From the NCBI GenBank assembly GCA_030323885.1, contig CM059186.1, positions 154,723,064-154,787,063 on the forward strand: a stretch of DNA of 64,000 bases, read 5' to 3'. The notes below the pieces were generated by a model, which was given only the letters and a program-made list of their open reading frames with translations, searched no databases and was not told the DNA's origin. How positions within the stretch are numbered: position 1 is the first letter of the stretch; each line of letters opens with the position of its first letter. This DNA is from Branchipolynoe longqiensis. Lineage: Eukaryota; Annelida; Polychaeta; Phyllodocida; Polynoidae. The translations under genes were made by a program, and so were the position numbers. Shown piece by piece: positions 53,831 to 64,000 of this stretch.

Positions 53831-55247
53831 TATGATGCTGAACTTGCCCTGTGTATGTATTGGATGTGTGCTACTTGGATATGTGTTATTGTAAAGATAA
53901 AGTATCTCATTTGCTTGGAATCCCCCTACAATAGTACTAAGCCTGTCACTGTCATATGCGTGGGGGAGTATTTGGGTCAACATGTACCTGTCTGTTCCCA
54001 CTAAACTATTAGGGGATATACAGATATACATTTGTAACATAGGTCCCCAATCCATTATCCGAAATACTTGGGGCCTGGCATTTATGTTTTTGAAATCATT
54101 TGTTTTTAAATTTCCGAATAAAGGTAACAATGAAGCATTAATACTGCAGTAAAAGGTATCAATACTCACACTTAGTTGGATAAATGAAGACCCCAAATAC
54201 TATTACAGTTCATTCATAGAGTAAATCACTGACACATCTAATAGTGGGATAATTATAGATTATAAATATTCTAGTCCATTTTATTTCCAACAAATTCATT
54301 TGGTAAAACTTAGAGATAAGGAACTTTAAATGAATCCTAATCAACCACATTAATATTTCTCCAGAGAAACATTTGAATGATGAAAAGTATGAATATTCAT
54401 ACTACTTGGGTTAAGTAAGGACTATGAATAGCATTACAGTTTATTTATACGATGTATGACAAAACAATGTCAGTTTTCAGAGCTTTTCAGATTTAATAAT
54501 TTTAGATAAGAAATTCTGGACTTGTACTACAAGATCACTTATCCGGCTACTGGTTTTTGACCTCCGTTTTATTTTACACACCTTACTCACTCAATCATAT
54601 ATGTATAAGTATATGTATAAATATATGTATAAATATATGTATAAATATATGTATAAATATTCTTCGTTTAGGGAGATAGGAGAAAGAGAACATAACGGAG
54701 GTGTGGGGGGGGACCAATGTTTATTTCGACCCTTGGCCAGACTATAAATGCCCTACCGTTACATAATAAGTCTGAATTTCATCAACGAATGCTTGGATCG
54801 GCACATTCAAAATGGCTGGAAACACCCGGCTTGGCATGGAGCCGTCCGAAATGCATGCCAAGGTTCCATAGCGGAACGTCCCAACAGATCCAAAATAGCA
54901 TAGCTCAAGCTGGCCCGATATATATCCCCACACATTACCAATGCATACACTCACAATTTATATTTATATAATACATTATACAGTTCATATATTTACAAAT
55001 AAACATACCATGACTGGAAATGTGTTCTAGCAAATGGTAGATATTATTTAAAGTGCAGCTTATCCATTCTTGAGCTTCAACCGATGAGATATTTCTTTGA
55101 ATTCTGTTTATTTTGGTGTAAAAACCATTGTTGTAAATGTGCGCTGCAGGGTTTATGAACGGGGAGAGGAGAGGAGGGGAGGAGGGGGAGTGTTCACATT
55201 GCCAAACCAAGCGTGACGTACTTTGCGAACGACCCCTTTACCCACAG
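53831..55247. other. AT-rich spacer, nothing recognised
   Basis: A TATAAATATATG repeat (54597-54660) and polypurine bits near 55150-55190. No gene recognised. Confidence 0.35.
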
Positions 55248-55441
55248 GCTATTACTACGCTGATAAAAATGGAACGATTTTCAGCGTTGGAAATATTATA
55301 AATCTTTCGGAAGAAAACGGGCGTGCGTCAGAGCAGAGGAACTACGTCAGTGAACTCGTGAAAGTGTTTGCGCCTGAAGGAGTGAAGATTACAAAAAATA
55401 ACTTTTCATCCTCTTTTTGCTTCGTGTTAATGGGTTTGTGA
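55248..55441 (+). CDS. Candidate exon (Shisa option 3) or other gene
   Basis: Acceptor 'ccctttacccacag'. Phase-compatible with the exon ending 27946 (G plus GC gives Gly), then YYYADKNGTIFSV, a mixed hydrophilic stretch and a stop at 55439-55441; 65 codons. No repeat overlaps it and composition is protein-like. It has no Shisa-tail hallmark; it could equally be an exon of another gene or chance. Confidence 0.22.
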
Positions 55442-55552
55442 TTTTTCCGATGTGGCAATATTGCGCATTAAAGCGTCGGTTCCCATCAGATTGTCTAGAT
55501 TTGGTGTAAGAGTTCATGACTATAGCAATATTTCAAGCACATCCTGTGTATT

Positions 55553-55933
55553 TGAAGTTGCATAAACCGATGCTTTTGAGTTTCTGCCATATTTAAACAT
55601 ACAATAAACATATTAGGTTGATCGGTATAGTCCTACTTAACCTTAGTTTGCAGTAATTCTGATTTTAAAAATGCCCAACTTTGGATATGGTTGAAGTGAA
55701 AGATTGTTTACTAAATTTAATCTGCAACAAAATGCTGGACTTTATCCGCTTGTAAAAAGTTGTATGATTTGTTCCAATGATAGGTTCTAGTTAAATAGAT
55801 TCAACATCCCTTCCATACAACAATAAATGCTCAATAAGAGCCGAATTGTCTAAGTTGGATATTTAGTATCAAATGTAGGCAAGTTCAATAGTTTTGACAA
55901 TTGTATTATTTCTTCAGATTATACAATTTTAAT
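55553..55933. mobile_element. MITE-F copy
   Basis: 'agttgcataaaccgatgctt' to 'cagattatacaatttt'; core present but more diverged than other copies. Confidence 0.75.
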
Positions 55934-56444
55934 ATTTTATAGTCTTATTTGTTTCCGATTACCAGGGCTGAGTTTGGAGTTGTTGTTAGTTGTTGTTATG
56001 TGGCTGGCCATTATTGTCGTTCGGAGTACCCTTTATCTCCCCAATAAATGTCAATTTAACAACATATTTTAGAAGATATCTGAAGTGAAATCATTAATAA
56101 CATTAATTTAGTGTGCAAACCGACATGGGGGGTCGGTCCTGATATGACCTTAGATGTTGGTAGGAAGTAAAACAACAACAACCAACCAACCGGCATGCGG
56201 GGCTTTAACCTATTCTAATCCCTCAGCAGCATACTACAGGGGCACCAGACGCAGCTACACTGGCACCTGTAAGATGCTTATCCTAGGCTATGCTTAACCA
56301 TTTCAGAAGTCTGAGTGGCGTAGTGCAGGAGCATCATCCAGGAGGTACTACACTGGTTCCCATGAGCTTTGTTTACTCATTTCCGGTGCCGTTCTGTTCT
56401 ATTAATTTATGTTGATGTTCCTTTTATACGGCACTAAATGATCA
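55934..56444. other. Spacer with a 45-bp repeat and SINE-V tail
   Basis: 'tttccgattaccagggctga' with flanks (55945-55989) recurs at 56738-56782. A SINE-V tail ('ggtcctgatatgaccttag') lies at 56121-56192. Confidence 0.6.
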
Positions 56445-56547
56445 ATGAAGGCTTCAGTATCTAAGTTAGATTTGTAGGCTCAAATCTAGATAAATGGTTC
56501 AGGTTTGAACAAACATGTAATGATTTCATTGGAGTGTGCAGCTCTAA
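56445..56547. mobile_element. MITE-F right-end fragment
   Basis: 'ctaagttagatttgtaggct' to 'agtgtgcagctctaa'. Confidence 0.65.
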
Positions 56548-57640
56548 TGTGTACGGAAGTGTAATATATGCATAAAGGCATCCAGGCACGTGTGGAGAAC
56601 AAAGGAATATGCTAATGAGATGACATGATGACAAAGGGTGCTGGCGGTTTAGGACCCTGGATGGTAAATAAAGCATTCAGTATCCAGAAGTCAAAGTGTT
56701 CAGACGTTGTACTTTTACAGGAAGCGCTGAATAAATTATTTGTTTCCGATTACCAGCGCTGAGTTTGGAGTTGTTGTTAGGTTTCCAAGCAACTGCTTGT
56801 GAAAAAAATGGACCATTTGCATGAAGAGAGGTAGAGTTCAATCAGCGCAATAACAGTCAGTGCTTAATATCCGTCTATTCTCGCATGTATTCTCTCATCA
56901 GGAATATTCTATGGGTATGAATAATATAAGTATTGAATGCGCACTGTCATCCTGTCGCCCTGACATGACCGTAATTGCTGCTAAGCCGTAAGCTACCATT
57001 AATCAAACTGCAAAAATACTGGAAAGGTCTATGTAATATATAATATATCTGAGCGGCGAGTGAGGGGGGGGGGGGGGCGGGGGCGGGGGGGAGGCTGGGG
57101 GGGGGGGGGGGTAGACTCAGCAGTGTTATTGTTGGGGGAGCCCGATGGGGGCGCCATAACCAGTTTCAAGTAACAAAGCAGTGGGAATAACAGGTTGGCA
57201 ATTACTTCTGTAAATTTATACTAATATAATTCTTATACATCATATATATAAACAATAAATTAAAATATATAATTTCCTGACTTGCCACCCCCGTACCTCG
57301 TTCTATTTCTGTCTTTGTGTGTCTCTCTGTGTTTATCTGTCCCTGTATCAGTTTCTCCTTTGCATATAACTTTGAACAAATATCATTTGCATGTTATTAA
57401 ATAGTGAGTGCCTTGCACATTCAGCGAGAGAGAGAGAGAGAGAGAAAGATGGCGGTGGCAGCTTGAGATTTCAGCAGCTGGAAGCTGGTGCTTTTACCTT
57501 TTTTTTAGTTTGCTGTGAAACTCGTGACAGACAGCCCCGTTGTTTCGTTGACATTATGCGGCGCAGAACCAAACTCCCAATCACTGAATTATGCGCCATT
57601 ATTTGTGACTAAAACTAATGCCTTCCCGCAATCCACCCAT
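56548..57640. other. Spacer with G runs
   Basis: G runs at 57066-57112 and (GA)n at 57424-57443. No gene; the 73-codon frame at 57391-57612 spans the GA run and is not recognised. Confidence 0.4.
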
Positions 57641-57649
57641 GAATTATAG

Positions 57650-58262
57650 CGTGTGTGGGTGGTGGGAGGGTAGTGGGAAGGTGGGGGGGGGAGACTTAAT
57701 TATAGCGCGTGTGTGTGAGAGAGAGAGGGTGAGGGAGTTGAGGTGGGAGGAGGAAGTTTGGGGTTGGGGTGGGGTTGAGGTAGGAGAACTGAAAATTATA
57801 GTGTGTGTGTGGTGGGGGGCTGAGGTGGGAGGAGGGAGGGGTAAGGGCGGGTTGGGGGGGTCAGGGATAGGTGGTGGGGGAGTTTGAGGGTGGAGAGGAG
57901 GGTTGGAGGGGGGGGGTGATGGTGAGTGGGGGTCAGGTGGAAAGTGGAGTGGGATAGGGCTGAGGTGGGGGGACTGACAATTATGGCGTGTGTGGGGAGA
58001 GGGAGGTGGTAACAGGGGGTGGGGGGGTTAGGGTGGGGGTGAGGATGGGAGTGAAGGTGAGGTGGGGTTGAGGTGGGATGACTGAGAAAAATAGAGTGTG
58101 AGGGGAGGGGGAAATGGGAAGAGGGGGGGGGGGAGTTCAGGGTGGGGTGGACGTGAGGGTGGGACGAGGGGTGGGGAGGGTGGGACGAGGGGTGGGGAGG
58201 GTTGGACGAGGGGTGGGGAGGCGGGACGAGGGGTGGGGAGGGTGGGGTTGAGGGGGTAGGAA
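57650..58262. repeat. G-rich GGTGGGGAGG tract
   Basis: Includes a local ~28-bp unit ('gtgggacgaggggtgggg') repeated four times at 58155-58240 and a looser ~150-bp higher-order repeat with 'attatagcgtgtgtg'. The minus-strand 166-codon frame is a Pro/Ser/His artefact. Confidence 0.9.
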
Positions 58263-58626
58263 TTAAATATGCCTCGTCCGATGAAAGCATAAACATTTCA
58301 CAATCTAAATAATTGCCTAGATTTGATTCGACATATCTAACTTAGATACGGGTATGCATATTAAGCATTTGGTGCCACATAGAAGGGAATGCTGAACAAA
58401 TTTTAATACAATATGTTGATGCAGAAGAAGCCTATGGTGCCAAATTGTTGGCATGCTTGCCAAAATTAACTTTGCATGTTTGCATTTAAAATATCTCAAA
58501 AGTTGGCGATTTAAAATGAAAGTTACTTCAAATTAAAGTAAGGTAGGTTATAGCAATCAACCTAATGTGCCATTTCTATTAAGAAAATGGCAGAAGCTCA
58601 AAACCATGAGATTATGCAACTTTAAG
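58263..58626. mobile_element. MITE-F copy
   Basis: 'atgcctcgtccgatgaaagc' to 'atgagattatgcaacttta'. Confidence 0.8.
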
Positions 58627-58789
58627 TTATAGAGTGTGGGGGAGTGAGGGTGGGGGTGGGGTGAGGGTGGGGTGGGGGCTGAGGGTGGGGGTGGGAGTGG
58701 GGGTTTGAGTGTGGGGGGAGCAGGGAGATGGAGAGTGGGACACGGCTCTGAATGGTAATTACCCATGCAGCTCGACAGTACTACTGTAC
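58627..58789. repeat. Short G-rich tract
   Basis: GGGTGAGGGTGGG words to ~58740, then spacer. Confidence 0.6.
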
Positions 58790-59155
58790 CATTGTTAAAG
58801 CTGCATAGTCCGATGGTTTTGAGTTTCTCTCATTTTCTGAGATCAATATATTAGATTGATGGCTATAACCTACCTTACTTTAATTTGAAGTAACTTTTAT
58901 TTTAAATGCCTAACTTTTGAGATATTTGAAGTACAAACATGCGAAATTAATTTTGGCAAGTACACCAACATTCTGACACCATAGGCTTCTGCAGTAACAG
59001 GTTCTATTAAATTGCCTCAGTATTTATTCCCTTCAATGTGATAAAATATGTTTAATAAGTTAGATATTTAGAATCAGCTAGACATGTAGAATCAAATCTC
59101 GATAATTGTTTTGGTTTTGACAATTTGATATTTTCATCGGACTATGTAGCTTTGA
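58790..59155. mobile_element. MITE-F copy, forward
   Basis: TTAA 'agctgcatagtccgatgg' to 'tcatcggactatgtagc'. Opposite orientation to the copy at 59403. Confidence 0.88.
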
Positions 59156-59406
59156 TAACAGCTACAGGAGAAGCATTCATCCCAAGCCTGGTCCTGCGTT
59201 AAATTCAGGCCTGCTCTGCAGCAGTGAGAAATCTGCGCTATCAGTCTATTATCTGACTGCAAACAACAAAGGTACTCACACCAGGCCATTGTGTTTCTGT
59301 GTCCACCACCCCCCACCCTGAAAACCAACACCAATCGATCTACTGATGGACCACTGCCACCACCTGCATATTGGTTGTGCCCCACAACCCACCCACTTTT
59401 TTTTGT
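59154..59406. repeat. ~250-bp duplicated segment, copy A
   Basis: 'aggagaagcattcatccc' to 'cacccactttt' and TTAA. About 90% similar by eye to 59765-60020. Confidence 0.9.
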
Positions 59407-59765
59407 TAACGCTGCATAGTCCGATGAAGAATCAAATCTTTAAAACCAAAATAATTATCCAGCTTTGATAGTCCACATCGACCTTAGATACAGATGCACT
59501 TTGTAATCATTTGTTCCCACATAGAAGGAGATACTGAGTCAATTTAATAGAACCTGTTACTGCTGATGCCTACGGTGTCAGAGTTTTGGCATGCTTGCCA
59601 AATTAATTTAGCATGTTTGCATGTTTGCGCTTCAAATATCTCAAAGGTTAGCCATTAGAAATAAAAGTTACTTCAAGCTAAAGTAAAGCAGATTATAACG
59701 ATCAACCCAATATATTTATTTCAGAAAATCTCAGAAACTGAAAACCATCGGACTATGCAACTTTA
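59403..59765. mobile_element. MITE-F copy, reverse
   Basis: TTAA 'cgctgcatagtccgatga' to 'catcggactatgcaact' TTAA; sits between the two duplicated segments. Confidence 0.88.
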
Positions 59766-60020
59766 ATAACAGCCACTGGAGAAGCATTCATCCCGAGCCT
59801 GGTCCTGCATTGAATTCAGACCCGCTCTGCAGCAGCGAGAAATCTGCGCTATCAGCCTATTATGTGACTGCAAACAACAAAGTTACTCACACCAGGCCAT
59901 TGTGTTTTTGTAAACTCCCCCCCCCCTCCCAGAAAACCAGCACCGATCGATCTACTGATGGACAAATGTCGCCACTAGCATATTGGTTGTGTCCCTACAA
60001 CCCTCCCACTTCTTTGTTAA
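59765..60020. repeat. ~250-bp duplicated segment, copy B
   Basis: Matches 59154-59406 and ends at an unoccupied TTAA. Confidence 0.9.
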
Positions 60021-60255
60021 GCTGGAATCAAAAATAAAATTCTACATACATTTGTAATATATGTAATATATGTTGTATAATGTATTATGGGAATATTAAT
60101 AGCAAATGTAATTTTTCTTTACATGTGTATGTATATGGGCATATATAGAATAATCACATTATATTCGCATTATATGTATTACTTTCCCATAATTAATTAT
60201 GTAACATATATACATATAATGATTAGGGTCTCAGTGTGACATCTCCCTCTCTCTA

Positions 60256-60290
<35 letters not shown>

Positions 60291-60775
60291 GTATATATAC
60301 ACATGTATATGTCATTATATATATGTATATATATATATGTATATATTCATAATTGCAGGCTCAAGCTCTCTTTAATGTCAGTGTAGTTACTAAGTTAGTT
60401 ACATCAAGCAAAACGAGAACCAATTCTATGCTCTTTGGGTAAACTGGTTAGTACGGAGGTCAGCATCAGATTATAGTGCAGTTTATGCCCACCAGGTGAG
60501 GTTGATGCTATCTGGCTGTGCACGCATAAACCCTGTGCACGTGTCCTGCAGTCACTGAATCAGCCACAGGTTATAATGAGATAGGGCGCTGCCACAAACC
60601 GAGTTTGCGTGTCTGTGGCCAGGGAAAAGTGACCTTGTAAGCACCATGAGAAGTGCTAAAATGGCCACTGCCACACCCTGCCCCATCCCACCCGGCACCC
60701 CACCTCCACACATTGCCACCTGTATGGCAGAATGTGCCAGCTCTGGTATGAAATGATTCAAACACTTTGGCACTC
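60021..60775. other. AT-rich then complex spacer
   Basis: TA microsatellites at 60255-60340. Nothing recognised at 60360-60775. Confidence 0.4.
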
Positions 60776-60935
60776 CTGACCAGATGGGATGACCAAATGT
60801 GTTGAGCATCCGCCTTACATTTTGGTAGGTCATGGGATTCGAAACCACATGTTGGACCCCTGTTCGAATCAAATCTACCCATGCCTTCCTGTCTATGTGG
60901 CTGCTTTCCCGAGATAGGCAGTACAGACTGTTAAA
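60776..60935. mobile_element. Chimeric SINE fragment (SINE-V head, SINE-D end)
   Basis: 'ccagatgggatgaccaaatg' and 'ggtaggtcatgggattcgaa' (SINE-V variant), then after ~60870 'gccttcctgtctatgtgg' (SINE-D complement). Either adjacent insertions or a template switch. Confidence 0.6.
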
Positions 60936-61151
60936 TATTTGGTTAATCTATTAAAATTAAATTAAAAAGGAAGGCAGAATATAATCTCCGGTATATTTGA
61001 AAGAAAATGGTATATATCTTGGAAAAACAACAGTGGGAAAAAACACATCCATGCTTATGTTTATTTCCATGAGAACCATACATTTTAAAAAAGGACTTCA
61101 TTTCTTCCTAGTTTGAAATTCATGCAAGCGATATGATGCAAGGCTTACTAC
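60936..61151. other. Short spacer
   Basis: Nothing recognised. Confidence 0.3.
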
Positions 61152-61480
61152 GGAGGCTGTGGGTGTACCAATAGAGCACAGGCTTCACACGGGGAAGGTT
61201 GTAGTTCAAATTGCGGTCGTGTCAAACCAATGACTTAGAAAACTAATACTTGTCGCTGCCTAGCCTGACGCTCGACATTACTAGGATATGGCAAGGACTG
61301 GTTAGCACAGTATCAGTATAATGTGACTGAGTGGGATATCAGGTCATGTTGGTGGCGGCCTGGTCTTCCAGTGGGGCAGCACTATAAAGTCACCATTAGT
61401 GTTACAAGTCGGTACTCGTCCTGATACGACCTTAAATGTTGCCAGAACGTAAGCCCCCAACAAACAACAACAAACAACCG
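61152..61480 (+). mobile_element. SINE-V full-length copy
   Basis: 'ggaggctgtgggtgtaccaa', 'gtcaaaccaatgacttag', 'actgagtgggatatcagg', tail 'cctgatacgaccttaaatg' and CAACAAAC. Confidence 0.88.
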
Positions 61481-61509
61481 CAAGACTTAGAAAAGAAACC
61501 AACCAAGAT

Positions 61510-61573
61510 CCTTTAAAGCAGTCCTGATATTTCCTTATATGTTGCCAGGGCGCAAAACTCCAACAACCAACAC
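61510..61573 (+). mobile_element. SINE-V 3' tail only
   Basis: 'agtcctgatatttccttata' and 'gttgccagggcgcaaaactc'. Confidence 0.65.
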
Positions 61574-62000
61574 AGATACTTTAAAGGTCCTTATTCTGCT
61601 CTGCCCCTGTGTGCTGTTAGCCAGTTGCTGCATATCAACACGCACCCTTCAGGGAATCCTTCTTTGCATAAACCCCCCCCCCCCTCTCATCTTACCTTTT
61701 TAGGTAACTAACTAAGTGCATTACCTTATCGGTATGTATGCATGTTCACCCACCGGAGGCCAGGACGACCGCCCCGCCCCGTCTATGTAATGTTCCCACT
61801 GCGTGGATCCCTTCAAGCCATATTGACAGTAGAAGATGATGAGCAATACTTCAACGCAGTCACTTTATGTCCTCGCTGATCGGATACCTCGGTTGGTGAC
61901 AGTGGACCTGTTGCTGATGTGCAGAATGCAGGACATGGAGATGGGTTATGTGTGTGCATAGCCATGCATCAATCTCACCTGTTGGTATATTAGTTCTTTA
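61574..62000. other. Complex spacer, nothing recognised
   Basis: C run at 61671-61684; no gene recognised. Confidence 0.35.
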
Positions 62001-62098
62001 AGTGGGGGGAATTTCAGTCGCAGACGACTGGTCTTCCTCATTCCACTGCTCCTTGCCCTATCCTAGTAATGCCGAGCGTCTGGCTAGGGCATAAACTG
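62001..62098 (-). mobile_element. SINE-V variant fragment
   Basis: 'gactggtcttcctcattcc' and 'cctatcctagtaatgccgag', reverse of the 48009-48235 subfamily. Confidence 0.65.
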
Positions 62099-62165
62099 CA
62101 CTATGATCTGATGCTGATCGCAATATGAACTAAACTAAGCACTAGCCAGTTCAGCTAGAGATAAA

Positions 62166-62191
62166 TGTCGATTTAGAGAGGTTTTACTGTG
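62166..62191. mobile_element. MITE-B terminal fragment
   Basis: 'gtcgatttagagaggtttta' then CTG: only the right terminus. Confidence 0.6.
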
Positions 62192-62611
62192 TAGATATAT
62201 GTGTATTTAGATATACATAGCTATTTATATATGTCTAGGTAGATATATATCTATATATATCGATCTATACATGTCTATATATCTCTATATGTATATATCT
62301 ATGTATATATCTATATTATATATTCCAGTGCACGAGTGACAGTATTTGCGGCACTGGTAGGGGTTGGGGGTGGTGGCGCCACCTGTCCCAACTGTGAAAT
62401 GGGGTCACCCATAAAGTAGTACACAACATATGGGTGATCAATATAGGGAATGTGCCCTTCTGTGCCTTTATGCTGGCATAGGTCTTATACATCACATATA
62501 AAATATACATTAAATATATATAATATATATATATAATATGTATATATATATAAATATATAAACAGTTGACCCCATTAAACAAATATTTGTCCGCCCGAGT
62601 GGGTCATGAGG
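62192..62611. other. TATA-rich then complex spacer
   Basis: TATATCTA words to ~62320 and TA-rich at 62510-62560; nothing recognised between. Confidence 0.4.
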
Positions 62612-62802
62612 CGATATCAATATATACCAATATATACCAATATATATCAACATATACCAATATATATCAATATATAAAAATATATATCAATATATATCAA
62701 TATATATATCAATATATATCAATATATATTGACATATATCAACATATATCAATATGTATATCAATATGTATATCAATATGTATATCAATATGTATATCAA
62801 TA
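62612..62802. repeat. TATATCAATA array
   Basis: 'tatatcaatata' / 'tatatcaatatg' words running into the gap. Confidence 0.92.
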
Positions 62803-63301
62803 NNNNNNNNNNNNNNNNNNNNNNNNNNNNNNNNNNNNNNNNNNNNNNNNNNNNNNNNNNNNNNNNNNNNNNNNNNNNNNNNNNNNNNNNNNNNNNNNNN
62901 NNNNNNNNNNNNNNNNNNNNNNNNNNNNNNNNNNNNNNNNNNNNNNNNNNNNNNNNNNNNNNNNNNNNNNNNNNNNNNNNNNNNNNNNNNNNNNNNNNNN
63001 NNNNNNNNNNNNNNNNNNNNNNNNNNNNNNNNNNNNNNNNNNNNNNNNNNNNNNNNNNNNNNNNNNNNNNNNNNNNNNNNNNNNNNNNNNNNNNNNNNNN
63101 NNNNNNNNNNNNNNNNNNNNNNNNNNNNNNNNNNNNNNNNNNNNNNNNNNNNNNNNNNNNNNNNNNNNNNNNNNNNNNNNNNNNNNNNNNNNNNNNNNNN
63201 NNNNNNNNNNNNNNNNNNNNNNNNNNNNNNNNNNNNNNNNNNNNNNNNNNNNNNNNNNNNNNNNNNNNNNNNNNNNNNNNNNNNNNNNNNNNNNNNNNNN
63301 N
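62803..63301. other. Assembly gap (~500 N)
   Basis: Run of 499 N; the left flank is a TATATCAATA array, so the gap probably hides more of it. Confidence 0.98.
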
Positions 63302-63656
63302 CAAATTTAAGAATGAATAGCCAAACTTAGTATGACATAATTTCACTTCAAATATCTCCAAATTTAGCCATGAAAAACAGAATTACTTCAAGGTAGATTA
63401 TACTGATCAACATTATATGAAGGGTTCAGACGCAAATCCACGTAAATGCCAATCCAAAAATTGAGCGAAACATTGAAATCAAACCATAATTCCTTTTTTT
63501 TTTACATTCCTGTTTTTTGGTTCGTTGATTGATAATCATTAAATCACTAGAAAAGTGGAAATAGTAACAATCAAAATTAATTCTTGGGAAAAATCTTCCT
63601 ATATTTAAATAAAGAATGACAGGAACTCAAATCGGTCGGACCATGCAACTTTAAAT
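63302..63656. mobile_element. MITE-F, left part lost in the gap
   Basis: 'acttcaaatatctcc' and 'ttatactgatcaac', ending 'ggtcggaccatgcaacttta'. Interrupted at ~63418-63600 by sequence not seen in other copies. Confidence 0.7.
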
Positions 63657-64000
63657 ATAACTGACGATGTGTTTTCCATCACCTAGATCACATGACCAGC
63701 AGTAGAGTACAGAGTAGACGTACAACCATAAAACAACAGGCCCTTCGTCCTGTTCCCTTCCTGTCTTTTTACCCCTCCCCTCGCACACACACCATGTGGT
63801 TTCCCACTATGATTATGGACTCAGGTCGACGTAGTGTTTTTGCTATCGCGTCTGGCATTAACCGATGAAAGGTTAGCTTAGGGAAATAACCATAATTATA
63901 TCTTTGTTGTTCAGTAAGATGCATTACAAAAACCTAGTCGATATCCACTAGGTTTTTGTAAGGAATCTAATATATATATATATATATGTATATATGTATA
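63657..64000. other. Spacer with a perfect hairpin
   Basis: No gene seen. 63924-63938 and 63947-63961 form a perfect 15-bp stem (ttacaaaaacctagt) with an 8-base loop. (TA)n from 63971. Confidence 0.6.

Noticed and set aside
62566..63361. Frames of 188-254 codons crossing 62803-63301
   Set aside because: Same reason: they pass through the N gap.

Overview
This is a eukaryotic window, most likely from a mollusc and probably a gastropod. The host gene is split by introns. About half the sequence is dispersed repeats and minisatellites. The repeat at 7424-7775 matches, from memory, a SINE very common in gastropod and bivalve genomes. The LINE reverse transcriptase at 7842-8855 is of a kind widespread in invertebrates and fish. 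Two runs of about 500 N (31951-32450, 62803-63301) are assembly gaps. No bacterial, CRISPR or operon features were seen.

The only host gene I can recognise is a Shisa-family membrane protein on the + strand. Its cysteine-rich ectodomain exon is 11310-11484 and its transmembrane exon is 27825-27946. They join in phase across a 16.3 kb intron. The signal-peptide exon was not found. The last exon is unresolved: three phase-compatible candidates start at 32995, 49924 and 55248. If the gene continues past 27946, most of the window from 11.3 kb onward is intronic or 3' flanking DNA.

The rest is mobile DNA. Labels here are working names, not database names. SINE-L has a Leu/Ser-tRNA-like head. SINE-V has a tRNA-like head followed by a body ending in a motif near 'cctgatatgacctta'. 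SINE-D has tRNA-like heads at both ends. LINE pieces lie at 7.8-8.9, 12.25-12.57 and 41.05-41.41 kb. MITE-A and MITE-B have CAGTANAACC termini and TA targets. MITE-E, MITE-F and a foldback-like set (FB) use TTAA-like targets. MITE-H has a dimeric interior. R600 is a repeat of about 600 bp. Several are nested: FB inside MITE-B (33.8 kb), FB inside MITE-E (38.2 kb), MITE-F and R600 inside one minisatellite (43.2-46.1 kb), SINE-D inside simple repeats (15.5 and 50.5 kb), and a LINE fragment at the edge of a tandem array (41.0 kb).

Tandem arrays are abundant: a 67-bp unit (1-942), 27-bp (18.8-20.5 kb), 48-bp (22.2 kb), a perfect decamer (50.1 kb), long polypyrimidine and polypurine tracts (5.5-7.0 and 34.8-35.6 kb) and TG-rich arrays (43.7-44.9 and 51 kb). 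Most long open frames are read-throughs of these arrays and are not genes.

The most unusual signal is the FB set: at least five elements with related termini (TTAA-like, then a C-rich stretch, then TCACA). Each interior is filled with degenerate copies of a different short word.
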